A stretch of DNA of 64,000 nucleotides from Mixophyes australis (GCA_036250195.1 JAVHZZ010000009.1:42003824-42067823); one strand, 5' to 3'; numbered from the stretch's first letter, positions 34,801-46,689 are shown. A program made the numbers and translations. The notes: generated by a model from the letters alone, not told the origin.

Positions 34801-35999
34801 CATTACCTATTTTTGCCAGTTATCACAAAATATTTTGAAATCCCTTTTAAAATATGAACATGTGAATTAACTTTAATGCTTAGCAGTGGTCCAAGTGGGG
34901 GGTGCATACGGTGGTATGCCATACCGCAACTTCTCCTACTGCCTTCATTGTTAAACTATAAAATTCCATTCACTTAAATTCCCATTACAAGTTTCATACT
35001 GCAAATTTCCACTTTGACCACTGATGCTAAGTCCATTTTATTTCTGGTGTTATATTTATGCATAGGCTATCTTATGTCACATTTTATTTAAGATTCATAG
35101 TTTTATCTATATTAAAATTTGTATAAAATAATTGTTTAATCCTCAACACTTCTGCCTCATTTTTCAAAAAGAATGAGCGAACAGCTGTTTGTTTTTATAA
35201 TTTAACAAACTGACACGCTACCAAATATTGAGCTGCTGTTGCATTAAAAGCATCTTTAAAATATTCTGCAGAGATGCTCTTTACTAATGACTCAGACTCA
35301 GGTCTTTGATATCTGTCCAGCATTCCATTCACCCCTTTGAATTGTGATTTTGGCACAGTGCTCCTGGATTGAAGGTTTTCCTATGTTCTTTATGCTTTGG
35401 TCTTAATATCTTTCGTGAGACATCATTTTTTTTAACTTAAAGATTTATTGACGTTTTCAATAATTTAAAATGAACAAGGAATATACAAAACAAAGAGGAG
35501 TGGGGGTTCAAAATAGAGGGGGCATTAAGGAAAATAAAATTGCAATATAATAGAATAACATTGCTAACTATTTCTCATTATTGAAAAAGCATTGTCAATT
35601 ACAGCTAATAGAATTTTATAGCTCTGTTAGACCATTTATGTTTAAATAGTAATGTTGAATTAGTTAATGAACTCATGAGCAAGGAGCTCTTCACCATTTT
35701 ATTTATTAGTATGTAATGCCTGAGTAGCATTTATAAATTGTACAGTACTAGATGAAATGTTAGCAGAGAATATGGGATTGTACTAAAGACAGGCCATCAT
35801 TGTGTAGTATTTAAGTGCACAATATGTTGATATATATGATAATAAAATCTGATAACAATTTAAAATAAAATGTCAGGCTTATCTTTAATATACAGTCCAG
35901 GTGGAAAGTAATGGAGAGAGAAACTTGTAAAGAGGCATCCATACTGCAATGTGCACAGCTACAGGGATCTGAACCCAATCTAGTGTTGCTCAGCTCAGG
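34801..35999. other. Non-coding sequence, possible reversed LINE 3' end
   Basis: At 35437-35560, 'aaagatttattgacgtttt' and the purine-rich 'acaaagaggagtgggggtt' look like the reverse complement of a LINE 3' tail. The match is from memory of such tails and is weak. Nothing else is recognised. Confidence 0.35.
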
Positions 36000-36077
36000 T
36001 TGTCAGACAAAACAGTATGAGAGTCCATCCTACGTGTTTCGTGAAGTGACCTTCCTTCTTCAGAGATATGTGGGTAT

Positions 36078-36234
36078 ATTTACTAAACTGAGGGTTTGAA
36101 AAAGTGGAGATGTTGCCAATAGCAACCAATCAGATTCTAGCTGTCATTTATTTAGTACATTCTACAAACAGCTGGAATCTGATTGGTTGCTATAGGCAAC
36201 ATCTCCACTTTTTCAAACCCGCAGTTTAGTAAAT
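36078..36234. mobile_element. Palindromic MITE (TTTACTAAACTG termini)
   Basis: Two arms of about 70 bp are nearly perfect complements. The left reads ATTTACTAAACTG, 'gggtttgaaaaagtggag', 'atgttgcc', 'caaccaatcagattc'. The right reads the same in reverse, down to CAGTTTAGTAAAT. The transcript would fold into one long hairpin. TSDs are not resolved because the flanks are similar to the terminal bases. Confidence 0.9.
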
Positions 36235-36805
36235 GGGCTCTAATACATGACAATACTAATTTACAGTATTAACCCGGCAATCAAAGTATTCCGTGCAGGC
36301 GTGTGTTAAATAAGGTTGCGGTACTTAGAAATGTAGTTCAAAAGGCTGGAATTGTGATGCATCAGAAAAATGGAGGCGGGATTAAAGAGTCACCCACTAA
36401 CGTTAGATTGGTTGTTTAAATTCAAAGGGAGATAGATATAGCTGGTAACTTCAATATATTGTATATAGATTGTGATAAATATACTAATCAGGATAATGGA
36501 GATAGTTATTAGAGATACAAAGCTTTGATAGTAATAAGAGTGTAAGAAGAAAATCCGGGGAGGGCTGAAAGACATGCCCACTAACCCCCGATTGGATGTT
36601 AGTGTGCAACAGAAGTAAATTGAAGTTGATGGCTTTAGTATACTGCTGTAAAGTATATGTGTTACGAAAAAGGAAGAGTAAAACATTTAGCCTGTAGTTA
36701 AAAATGCACCATTGAGGAAAAAGAAGTGTTTAGAGATTGCAAGAGGAATTGATTGTGAGGAATACAGAAATTGTAAAGTTCAGCATTGAAATGAGAAAAA
36801 GACTA

Positions 36806-36815
36806 TATATATACA

Positions 36816-36863
<48 letters not shown>
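36806..36863. repeat. (AT)n microsatellite at the centre of the inverted repeat
   Basis: The tract is 'tatatatatacatatatgt' followed by an uninterrupted AT run. It lies between the two arms described at 36000-37445. Confidence 0.95.
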
Positions 36864-36866
<3 letters not shown>

Positions 36867-37445
36867 AACAAATATAAATTGTGACTTCTTCCAACTCAAA
36901 TAATCGGAAGATAATTCAGTCAGATTGTGATAAGGTGCTTAGCGTTGTCTTTTTTTTGTGACAAATACACTCCACATCAGTATACTGAAGCCCTCAACTT
37001 TAATCTACTTCTACACACTAACATCCAATAGGGGTTAGTGCTTGGTCTCTCACTCCGCCTCCGATGTTCTGATTGCACTCTTACTACTGCCAAAGTTATG
37101 TGCTATCTCTAATATTTCCATCACTCTGATTAGTATATTCATCTATTCCCATATTATTCCACAGTACTCATTTTTTTCTCTGTTGTTTTACTTTTGAATT
37201 AGGTCTTGGTAGTTTCTTTTTCATGTTCTGGGCTGGTATATTTTACAACAATATAATGAAGTTGAAAGATTTATCTTACTCCATTTGAGTAAAAACTACC
37301 AATTGGAGGCTAGTTGACATCTCTTTAATCCCTTACAATGTTCTGATTGGTGTATCACACTTCTAGCCTTTTGAACTTCACATGTTACTCCTGCACCCTT
37401 ATTTAACACACCTACATGGGATAATGAAATGCGTAGGATGGCCTC

Positions 37446-38569
37446 CCTATTTCTTCTTGTCACTGCTTTGCTATACCTGATGCTTGCCACTTTGTATGCC
37501 CTTCTACCAGTTTGTCTCACCATTACTCTCCAGTTGGACTGGAGATTACAGATAAATTCTCTGTTATCCTATTTTCTATAATACCAGATGGACAATTCCC
37601 ATGTGACATTACATCATGTATTAGACATATATATACTAGAAGATGTAATATTTGACATATCTTGTTATTTTAATGTAATGTCAATCCTCCATGCATACCA
37701 TCACCAAGCATCTGGTTAAGGCATGACCAAGATTTGAACCTGTTCCTTACGCAGTAACCACACTTGAGGATGAATGCAGATGGCCGGGACCTGTGAGCCC
37801 CCAGTAACAAGACCCAAACCTTCTTGCTGGGGTCCCTGGTGAAAACTGGGGGGCTGATAGACTCTGCACTACTGTTTCTGCTATCGCTTACCTTTGTTTT
37901 CTCAGGAAATCTGCTAATCCTAGTTCGGATTGTAACCTATACTAACAGTGATAACCATCAGTCATTAGGATTTAACTATATGTTCTACTATGAACTGTTA
38001 TCTCCAGGGGCTTAGAAACTGTTAATTGAAACAGTCTGATTTTTTTTTGTTTATTTGGAAATACAATCACAATTTATGCCATCCCCACTCTCCCGTTGTC
38101 ACACATGCTCTCACAGGTTCCTCACTGCTGCAGTGTCGGGTGAAGGAGGGCTCTGTACTTGATAACAGCTCCCACCTCTGCTGCTCCATGTTGTGGGAAA
38201 GAAGCATGTGCAGCGTGCCGTTGACTCCCAATGATGATGTCACTGACTTTCTGCACAGTCTGCCAACATCATGGAGCAGCAATGTATTGTGTAGTGTAGC
38301 CCTTTGCCCCTCCTGCACCAGATACCACAGCAGTGTAAGAGCTGCTGGCAGGGGAGGAATGGAAGAGCAGTGCAATGCGGGGAAAAATACCTCCCTACTA
38401 TTTCTGCAGTTAGGATGAAGTTCTGACTGTGTGGGACAGTTCCTTAAATTCAGGACTCTGGACAGTTGGCATAGAGTGTTGATCTTTCATACTGTACCTA
38501 TTCTTGCAGCATTAACTACCTGCTGTTGGCGCCTAAAGTTCTTTTGCTGATTGACTACATCCTGAAATG
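37446..38569. other. Non-coding sequence, nothing recognised
   Basis: Open frames at 38026-38418 (+) and 38067-38375 (-) overlap in opposite directions and show no domain. Base composition is slightly GC-richer at 38090-38400, perhaps an old repeat. Confidence 0.4.
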
Positions 38570-39110
38570 GTGGGGCACTGTGCTGAATAGATAGGTACTA
38601 TTCACTTTCTCAAATGCCAAGAATGAATGAACACTCTAGGCCTGCATCCGCCACATCCAGTCACAACATTAAATCAATAGCAACTGCATTTAATAAACAG
38701 CCTATCCCCCAACTTTTAGACATTTAATACAAAGATCCCACATTGCATTATTAGCCTCTACAATATAGCAATAGTCCTACCAGCCCTACATTATAGTAAT
38801 AGCCTGCCATTTATTAAAAAAGATACACCATATAAAATTAATAGATCCCACTTGCACTGATACTGTACAAAAATAGTGTCCACATTACATTAAAATACCC
38901 ACTAGCCTCAACATAAATACCTCTCACTACATTATATTGCTACCTTGCAAATTACATTAAAGCTCCCATCACCTTCCAAATTACATAAAGTCCTCACCAG
39001 CCCCTACAATATATGGATTTCTACAATACATAACCTTAATATCCCTAACACATTACATTAATAACCTACCCTACTATTTGACATTAAACCCCCTCCCACA
39101 CACAAATGGC
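38570..39110. repeat. Minisatellite-bearing repeat, copy 1
   Basis: It starts with a leader similar to that of copies 2 and 3 ('gataggtactattcacttt'). Degenerate units follow, carrying 'acattaaatcaatagcaac', 'cattacattaaaataccc' and similar words separated by pyrimidine-rich spacers. Unit length varies from about 40 to 75 bp. Related arrays lie at 40825-41407 and 50672-51110. Confidence 0.65.
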
Positions 39111-40824
39111 ATTAAAACCCCAAAACCACAAGAGTGAACTGATATACTGAGCTTGAATGCTGTTTGTGGCAGATTCCATTGTCTATGAAAACAAGATATA
39201 GTGGCACAACACAGGTTGGCAACGAGAAGGGCATGTGCCACATTTATTTTTAACTCACAAAGAAAATAGAACATCATAAAAGTTTTGAGAACAGAATCTC
39301 TTTGTCACATGCAAATTTTACATCCCAGGTAATGGTTATATTTGTGTATAGACAAATAAATCATAGACACCGATAGTTACGACATGGTTTCAAACCATTA
39401 GAAAACGTAACTCCTTATGTACCAATCAGCTCAGGTTAGCCACATAGGACCAATTGATTTACTTATCACACACCCAAGTAATAAATCCCAAATAATATAG
39501 TTACATATATAAAAATATATTTTTTAATTTACTTATTCAAAAAGGTGTAACAAGTCAACATCTAAACTCATATTGTATGAGTTCAAAATGATGTCTTATT
39601 CAACTGTAATATACCACCACATATGTAAATGTATACAATTAGTAAAATAGTAAAATACAATAGTAAAATACAATAGTAAAAAAAATCAGACATAACAGAC
39701 ATACTAGTGTATACTCCAGTTGATAGACTGGCCAGATTCTTTGAGATTTGTTGCATTATTTGGTCCCTTGTGATGTAATGTACCAATTTATTTCTATCCA
39801 GATTGCTTCTCTTTTAAGTAAAAGTTTCTTAAAGTTTCCACCACGAGGCAGTAGACGTATGTCTTCTAATATTTGCCAACTTAACTGTAACAAGTTATGT
39901 CTGTTATTATAAAAATGTCTGCCCATTGGTATTTCTCAATTTTATCATCCAGACTAAGTGCTCTCTTTATTGAGCAGGGGAAAACTCTATCTCCAGCGAA
40001 AAGACCTAAAGAGATTTGAAAGGTTTCACTTATTTAGTAAGCATTGAGATGGTGCATGTGCCAGCACAAGCCTCTTTTTGCTATAACTGTCTCCGAATGT
40101 CAATGGCACAATATATTGAATGTAAAGGTGCTTTATTTATTTATTTATTTGTTTATTTATTTAAGTAAAGCATTTTTCACATGGAAATAACTCAACATTA
40201 TTTTGTATTTTTTTTAATATATTTTTTAATATTTTATATTTTTTTTACAAGTGGAACTGAGAATCCAAGTCAATGCTTCCAGTTGTGGTTGTGAACAAAT
40301 ATCTCACACTCAGGTTAGGTTTGTTACAATTTGAAATTGATGATACAAAATAAATGTAATGTTGTATACAACTGCTAAGATATAAAGGTGTCCACCCTTT
40401 AAATTACATTTAAAATCAGATTGATCCAACGTCATAGATCAATGTTGTATTCCCACTTTAGTTATTTGTTGTATTTTGCAAATGCATGGTCTTATACTGT
40501 ATATATACAGTCAAAGATATGCTGGCACAGTGGATAATATGTTTTATTTAGGAGAATTAAAGGTCTACTTAACAAGTGGCGAAGAGCTGGGTTCCAGCTG
40601 AAGCCTCTCAGTCGTTCCAATATACCAAACACAGTATCTTTTAGAATCTTTGAGTCCTGTTTGTGTCACGTTCTGTTCTTGAAATGCAGAAATAATGAGG
40701 AATTCACCCTGAATAGTATGAAAGAAATAAAGCCAGATTTGGCTTTATATGGGAACTAAAACACTTTATTAATGATAGCAAATGTGAAAAATATAAAAAG
40801 AAAGTACTTATTAAACGTCCCCTG
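39111..40824. other. Non-coding sequence, nothing recognised
   Basis: A short tandem repetition 'aatagtaaaatac' lies near 39641-39680 and (TTTA)n at about 40134-40163. No gene-like signal was found. Confidence 0.45.
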
Positions 40825-41407
40825 TTTGGAAAAGAGATAGTTACTATTCATTTCCTGGAAAGCAGAGTAATGACTAAATATTAGGCCATCCTAATCAACC
40901 AGCACAAAATTAAATCGGTAGCATTTTATATTTTATAAATAAGCCTATTTCCCTCCATTCACACCCCCCAAAATAATTATATTGATAGCATTCACATTTA
41001 ATATACAATATATGCCTATTTTTTCCCAACCAGCCCAGCATTATATTAATCGCACACATGTTTAATAATTAGGCCTCCTTCCCCTCATCCAGCTCAACAT
41101 TAAATTAATAGCATACCCATTTGATAAACAGACCTATTACCTATTATCCAACCCTCACCACCCCCACCAAACCAGGCATTAATTTATTAGCATACCCATT
41201 TGATAAACACATTTATTACCCCTTCTGATATTAAATTAATGCCATACCCTTTTCCCCTTCCCGCAGCCCTAGCATTAAATTAATAGCATTTTCATTTAAT
41301 AAACACACCTATCAGAGCCCCCCTCCCGCAGCAGTAACATTAAATTAAGAGCATTTCCATTCCCATTTGGGAGTCTCCTGGATATTCCTGGAGAGTTGAC
41401 AAGTATG
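40825..41407 (+). repeat. Minisatellite-bearing repeat, copy 2, ending in a CATACTTGCC-family terminus
   Basis: The leader 'ctgtttggaaaagagatag' is shared with 50676-50690. At least seven units of about 60-75 bp follow, each with 'cattaaattaatagca', 'catttaataaacacacct' and a C-rich spacer. The right end is 'gggagtctcctggatattc', then 'ctggagagttgacaagtat' and a final g, matching the right terminus of the MITEs at 56428-56661 and 61609-61853. Confidence 0.75.
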
Positions 41408-41656
41408 TGCTGAAAATACTCTACCATCTCCATTTATATCACAAAATCTTATATGCACATTCCCCGCTCCTCAGCTCTCTTTACAATACATCATCCTCCA
41501 AAATTGATATCTCATATTTGTATTTCCACTTATAAACAAGTGCATTATTTTGTCTGTACAGCATTTTCTATGGACCTACCTATTTTGCCTATTTCTAACA
41601 AGCTCTACCTATTTCATTGAGCTAAATTATGCCATTTTGTCATATTGGATTGTAAC

Positions 41657-41760
41657 CATACTTGCCTAGTTTCCCAGAACATCTGGGAGATTCAAGAATT
41701 TCAGGGAGTTCTTCTACACTCCGGGAAGAGCAGGCACCCTCCAGAATACTGCACACGGAA
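41657..41760 (+). mobile_element. Left part of a CATACTTGCC-family MITE
   Basis: The left terminus CATACTTGCCTAGTTTCCC is followed by 'agaacatctgggagattca', mirroring the terminal hairpin of the family. The right terminus is not recognised. Confidence 0.6.
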
Positions 41761-42321
41761 GTGGGAGGGATGGAGGCTTGATTAACTGATCTGTACTTGT
41801 GACAGCACCACCTTGTTGGGCACCATGGCTGGTACCCCTGACCTCTTCCTTCAGCTCAGGGTTGCTGTGGATGGTTCCCACTGCCCTTTCACACTGTTCA
41901 GAGCTGTAGGGTAGCGGGCAGAGTGTTGGTACTAGATGCTGAAGATGGACCTAATCTATAGGCAACAGGATTTACAGCAGGTAAGTAAGCTTCAAAGCAG
42001 GATCCTTAAGCAGTGATGTTAATTAGCTAAAAAAGTCCTAAAAAGAATAGTTACACACTAGTTTGAGGCATTAGTGATCTCCAGAAGTTACATTTGGAAT
42101 AATATCACTTTACATGGTCAAACAGAGCTCCTTTTATACTGATTCTTACACAAATGTTGGCAGGGAGTAACCCAGTCACCTGATCCTAGCTTGTACCACA
42201 AAGTCTGAGATATTGCATTCATTGTTTACCATCAGGATGTATTCTCTAGTCTTGGATTTAACGCCATTTACTTAATAAAATTCACAACAATCTGTGAATT
42301 CTTGAATTATTGCTGGTTGCA

Positions 42322-42718
42322 TCTTATATATAAAATTCATTGTTCTGTTTGTTTGTCTGTCCATTTATGCATTCGAACACCTCTGCACCGATTGGGATGA
42401 AACCAATGTCCAGTTGGATTCTAGACAGGTTTTAGGGGGGTTTAGGGTCCCGGTTGGACCTCCCAATGCAGTATGTTGGGCAGAACTTTGACTAAGTGAG
42501 CTTGTTCTGAGCCTTTTAATGAATGGATTTGTATGAAAACTTCACAGAGTGATAACATTGAATCTCAGAAGACATACTAGGGGGTTGAGCTCACGATCGG
42601 ACCTCCTGTCGGTGATTGCTAGGCAGAACTTTGATCCAGGAAGCCTGTTCTGGGACTTTCACTGAATGGATTTGGATGAAAACTTCAAAGAGGGGCTGCA
42701 ATTGGTCTGGGATGCCTA
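42322..42718 (+). mobile_element. Helitron 5' end fragment, cut by a Gypsy LTR
   Basis: The fragment starts with TC after an A (TCTTATATATAAAATTC). It continues with the T/G-rich 'tgtttgtttgtctgtcc' and the 'ccgattgggatgaaa' wording common near Helitron 5' ends. Two ~135-bp tandem units follow, each containing GGCAGAACTTTGA and 'aatggatttg(t/g)atgaaaac'. The similarity stops close to the LTR at 42727. No 3' end was identified beyond the Gypsy element. Confidence 0.6.
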
Positions 42719-42726
42719 ATGGAGTG

Positions 42727-43376
42727 TGTCACAGAATTTCAGAGATGGTCGCTAACCGGTATTAGCACAACTGAACAGGGAGGCGCGGAGTCTAACGTAC
42801 CCCTGGTATTCACCAGGGACCCTCACAAGGGAGTTTGGGCTTGGCTGCAGAGGGTATGCAGGTCGTGGTTCCCCAAGACAGTGACCGGGGTAGCGACAGT
42901 TGTAGGCAGGCGTAGTTGGGCAGTCCAGGTCAAAGCCAAATGAATAGTGCGGTACACAGGGAGGTTCCAGAGAGAAGTCAGGTCAAGCCAAATAGTCAAA
43001 CCAGCCGGGCAGCAAGGTATCAAAACGAAACACAGGAGAATATTAACAGGAAGCTGTGTCAAAACCGATGAACACTGGATCAGAAGTTCAGGAAGCGCTG
43101 GAGCAGGAGTGCACCAATACTCTGGCATCCAACATGTGTCAGAGGGTGCTCTATATACCATAAGGTGCATCCTGATTGGGTGATGGAGATTTGGTGGTTA
43201 GACATGCTGACCGCTGACAGGTGAGTGGAGATAGCGTCCCGCTGCCTAGCAATGGGACACAACTTGCGTGCAAGGAACAAGGAGCGTCCCACAGCTAGAC
43301 AACGGGATGGGGCTGACAAGTAGGTGCAGTCATCCGTTTCCTGCACCAAGTGTCAGTGCGGAGACGGCGCCTGACA
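42727..43376 (-). repeat. 3' LTR of the Gypsy element (650 bp, complete)
   Basis: The plus-strand limits are TGTCACAG and CTGACA, giving TG...CA termini on both strands. A TATA-like 'ggtatatagagc' lies on the minus strand at about 43150-43161. The polypurine tract adjoins its right edge. The left flank is the Helitron fragment. Confidence 0.92.
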
Positions 43377-43380
43377 GTAG

Positions 43381-43391
43381 CCCCCTCCCCA
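43381..43391 (-). other. Polypurine tract of the Gypsy element
   Basis: The minus strand reads TGGGGAGGGGG, four bases before the LTR start TGTCAGGCG. This is the expected position of the plus-strand primer in an LTR element. Confidence 0.85.
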
Positions 43392-43436
43392 GAAGAAGAA
43401 GCATTGTAAATCTGATTCTTCAAAAACTTTGACAGC

Positions 43437-43575
43437 AGATGGGGGGAATGTAGGTCTTCCTTAACCACCCAGGACCTTTCTTCAGGGCCAAAATCCTTCC
43501 AGTGGGCGAGGAACTGAGTCTTACCACAAATGGATCGGATTTCAAGATGCGTTCAGTCTCATATATGTTGCCCAA
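43437..43575 (-). pseudogene. Gypsy chromodomain (frameshifted)
   Basis: One frame gives the start of the fold (IYETERILKSD, about 43534-43566). A second frame gives its end (HWKDFGPEERSWV then KEDLHSPHLLSK, down to about 43441). A chromodomain C-terminal to integrase is the hallmark of chromoviruses and is thought to guide integration to chromatin. A frameshift near 43530 separates the two parts. Confidence 0.88.
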
Positions 43576-43797
43576 GACCGTCTTGATGGGAGGAGGCGGA
43601 GGCTGAAGGTTGGAGAATTCATTAAGAACCAATGGTTTTAATAAGGAAATATGAAATTAATTATGCACACGGAGTGAAGGAGCTAGATGGAGCTTATAGG
43701 TAACCGCATTAATAATATGAGAAATGCGAAAGGGCCCAATATATGGGGGAGCAAATTTAACTGAAGGTAGTTTGAGTCTGAAATTAAGTGTGGACAG

Positions 43798-44770
43798 TCA
43801 CACCTTGTCCCAAACGTGAAGAACTGGAATCTTCCTACGGTGACGATCAGCAAAGTGTTTTTGCCGTTCTGAGGACTGTAAGAGTTTAGATCGTACCTGA
43901 GTCCAAATCTTCGAAAAGTCACTAACCATCTCTTGAGCTGCAGGTACTGATGCACTGGGAACTTCCAAAAGGTGGGAAGTATGGGGTCTGCCAAAGATGG
44001 TAAAGAAGGGAGATGTTCCAGATGATTCATGTTGATGGATATTATGTGAAAACTTTGCCCAAGATAGATAATCACTCCAGTAAGATAGGTCATCAGAGCA
44101 ATAACAACAGAGAAACATCCAAATCCAAATCCTGGTTGACCCGCTCAGTCTGACCATTGGTCTGGGGATGGTATCCTGAGGAGAATTTTACCTTAATTTC
44201 TAGATTGTTGCAAAAGGATCTCCAGAATTTGAAATTAATTGTGCACCTCTGTCAGAGATGATCTCAACGGGGCAACCATGGATCCGAAAAATATTCTTAA
44301 TGAAAAGAGTGGCTAGATCAGCAGCAGATGGCAATTTTTTGAGAGGGACAAAATGTGCCCAGTTGGAGAATCCATCAACCACCACCCAAATAGTTTTGAA
44401 GCCATGACTATTGGGGAGGTCAGTAATAAAATCCATGCTGATGCTTGCCCAAGGTGAGTCTTGGAACCGGGAGCGGAATAAGAAGCCCGGATGGCGGACG
44501 CCTGGGTGTCTTATGGCGAGCACATACTCCGCAAGCTGCAACATACCTGTGAACGTCAGCACTCAAGGACGGCCACCTATAGCTGTGGGTCAAAAGCAAT
44601 GGTCTTCTTAACCCCAGTATGACCAGCAAATCTGGAATCGTTAGCCCAAGCCAACAGTCTGGGACAGAGATGGATCTCCACAAAAGAGCGTCCAACAGGG
44701 GGTGTCTTAACTGAGGATTTAGTCAAGGCCAGAATCTTCAGAGGGCTGACGATAGGTCTGGCTGGCAAGA
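43798..44770 (-). pseudogene. Gypsy integrase (several frames)
   Basis: The zinc-binding region is readable as FAGHTGVKKT (about 44600) and, in another frame, ACGVCARHKTPR (about 44530). The catalytic core shows SISMDFITDLP and later EIISDRGAQ (44200-44460) for the first two acidic residues. An NGQTER-type segment near 44160 carries the Glu. The C-terminal part (SYWSDYLSWAKFSHNIHQH, 43798-44100) follows. At least three frame changes disable it. Confidence 0.9.
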
Positions 44771-44961
44771 ATCCAAAGGATCAAAAGACCTTGAAAGTGC
44801 ATCAGCCCTGGAATTTTTTGACCCAGCACGATAAGTCAGGATCAACTGAAATCTAGAAAAAAAAGTGACCAGCGGGCCTGACTAGGGTTAAGGCACTGAG
44901 CAGATTCCAGATAGGTGAGGTTCTTATGATTTGTGAATACAGTGATAGGATGGAGAGCACC

Positions 44962-45967
44962 TTAAAGCAGGTACTGCCATTCATCTAAGGCTATCTTGAT
45001 GGCCAGGAGCTCCTTGTCCCCGATGCAATAGTTGGCTTCACTGAGTACAAACTTCCTGGAGATAAAGTCACATGGAGAGAAGGTGCCAACAGAATTCTTC
45101 TGAGAGAGAACTGCTCCCACACCCACCGAGGAAGCATCAACCTCTAGAAAGAACGGTTGTAGTTGGTCAGGCTGTCTCAAGACAGGAGCAGTTCTTAAGA
45201 ACTTTGAAGGCCAAAACTGCCTCCTGATGCCAGTCTTTGGCTTTTTGCCTTTACGGGTAAATGACATGATGGGTGAGATCAGCAAAGAGAAGTTTTTAAT
45301 GAATTGCGGGTAATAGTTGCCGAATCCATTGAAACTCTGAGTAGCCTTTAGGCCAGAGGGATGAGGCCAACCGTCTGGCCTCAACCCAATAGATTCTACC
45401 TTTTTAAGATCCATTTGAAGACCCATGCTGGAGATTATATATCTGAGGAAGGGGACATGATGTTGATCAAAAAGGTACTTCTCCAATTTTTAATAAAGGT
45501 GATTGGTACAGAGGCGACACAGAACTTCTTTGAAATGATCTCGATGAGAGGTGATATTTCGGGCGAAGACCAAGATATCATCAAAGTAGACGACAACAGA
45601 TTGATACAGAAGATCTCAGAAGATTTCGTTGATGAATTCTTGAAAAACCGCAGGGGCATTATAAAGCCCAAAGGGCATCACTGTACTCATAGTGCCTGTC
45701 TCTCGTATTAAAGGCGCTTTTCCACTTGTCACCTTGGTGAATGCGAATAAGGTTATAGGCCCTTCTAAGATCCAGTTTGGTGAAAATCTGTGATCCACTG
45801 ATCCGATCAAAGAATTCTGATATGTTGGGTAATGTGAAACGGTTTTTCACCCTAATAACATTCAGCTTTCGGTAGTCAATACAGGGTCTAAGGGTACCAT
45901 CTTTCTTTTTGACAGAAAATAACCCTGCACCCGCCATGAAGAAGACTTGTGGATAAACCACGTTCAA
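44962..45967 (-). pseudogene. Gypsy reverse transcriptase and RNase H (broken)
   Basis: RT begins near 45940 with [20 protein letters not shown] and continues with [15 protein letters not shown] and, in another frame, [13 protein letters not shown]. The catalytic box YFDDI is at about 45580-45595. RNase H is recognisable from FFLEVDASSVGVGAVLSQ (about 45140) to EANYCIGDKELLAIKIALDE (about 45000). Frameshifts lie near 45660-45720 and 45480. Confidence 0.92.
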
Positions 45968-46369
45968 GATTCTCAGAGACGTATTCAGACATGGTTTGTG
46001 TCTCAGGGAGAGTTAGGGGAAAAACTCTGCCCCTAGAGATGCACTTGTTGGGTGCAAGGTCAATGGGGCAATCACAAGGTCGATGAGGAGGTAGGGACTC
46101 AACTGCAGCTTTGCTGAATACATCTACAAACTCGGCATAGGCCTCAGGAAGAGCAGGCTGCAGAGTAGAGGCTAGACAGGAGATCGAAGCCTTAGGAGGA
46201 TGTACAGCAGTCAAACAATGTTGTTTGCAGGTGGACCCCCAAGAAATGACTTGGGCACGAGACCAATCAAACTGCGGATTGTGAGCTTTAAGCCAGGGAA
46301 AGCTCAGAATAACATGATTGACAGACTGAGGAACAATCAGGAAACTTTTCCACTCAGAGTGAAGCGCTC

Positions 46370-46594
46370 CTACCGCCAGCCGTAAGAGACTGGTAATGCG
46401 TCGATGTAACCGTTGCTGATACAATTACCATCAATAGCGGTCAGTGGCAATGGAAGGATGGAGAGATGAAGCTTGGAAGTCAACTCAGCGGAAATGAAGT
46501 TCCCAGCAGATCCAGAGTCCACAAAAGCTGTCAATTGCTGGAGGCCATCTGAAGAAAATAGCGTAATAGGCATCAGAAATTCAGAATCTCTCAA
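46370..46594 (-). pseudogene. Gypsy aspartic protease
   Basis: The frame contains LTAFVDSGSAGNFISAEL, in which DSG is the aspartic protease active-site triad region of retroelements. The frame stops at 46370. The linker toward RT (NHVILSFPWLKAHNPQFDW, within 45888-46424) is in another frame. Confidence 0.85.
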
Positions 46595-46689
46595 GGAGTA
46601 GGAAGTGAGAGACTTGGATCCTAGGATGACCCCCCTGTCATCGCCTAGGATGGGGCGTTTCCCGTCCTCTTAAAGCATGAGCAGAGAAG

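Larger units (their letters stand above)
36000..37445. repeat. Large imperfect inverted repeat (~0.5-0.7 kb arms)
   Basis: Blocks of the left arm recur inverted on the right. 'catcctacgtgtttcgtga' (36027) pairs with the complement of 'gaaatgcgtaggatg' (37426). 'gttcaaaaggctggaattgt' (36337) pairs with that of 'cacttctagccttttgaac' (37359). 'cgattggatgttagtgtgc' (36588) pairs with that of 'cactaacatccaatagggg' (37016). The centre is the (AT)n tract at 36806-36863. Within each arm an approximately 180-bp module built around 'cccactaac...attgg' is repeated. No coding capacity was found. A 156-bp MITE lies in the left arm. Confidence 0.75.

Noticed and set aside
38026..38418. 130-codon frame
   Set aside because: Overlaps a 102-codon frame on the other strand in a GC-richer patch. 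No recognisable domain.
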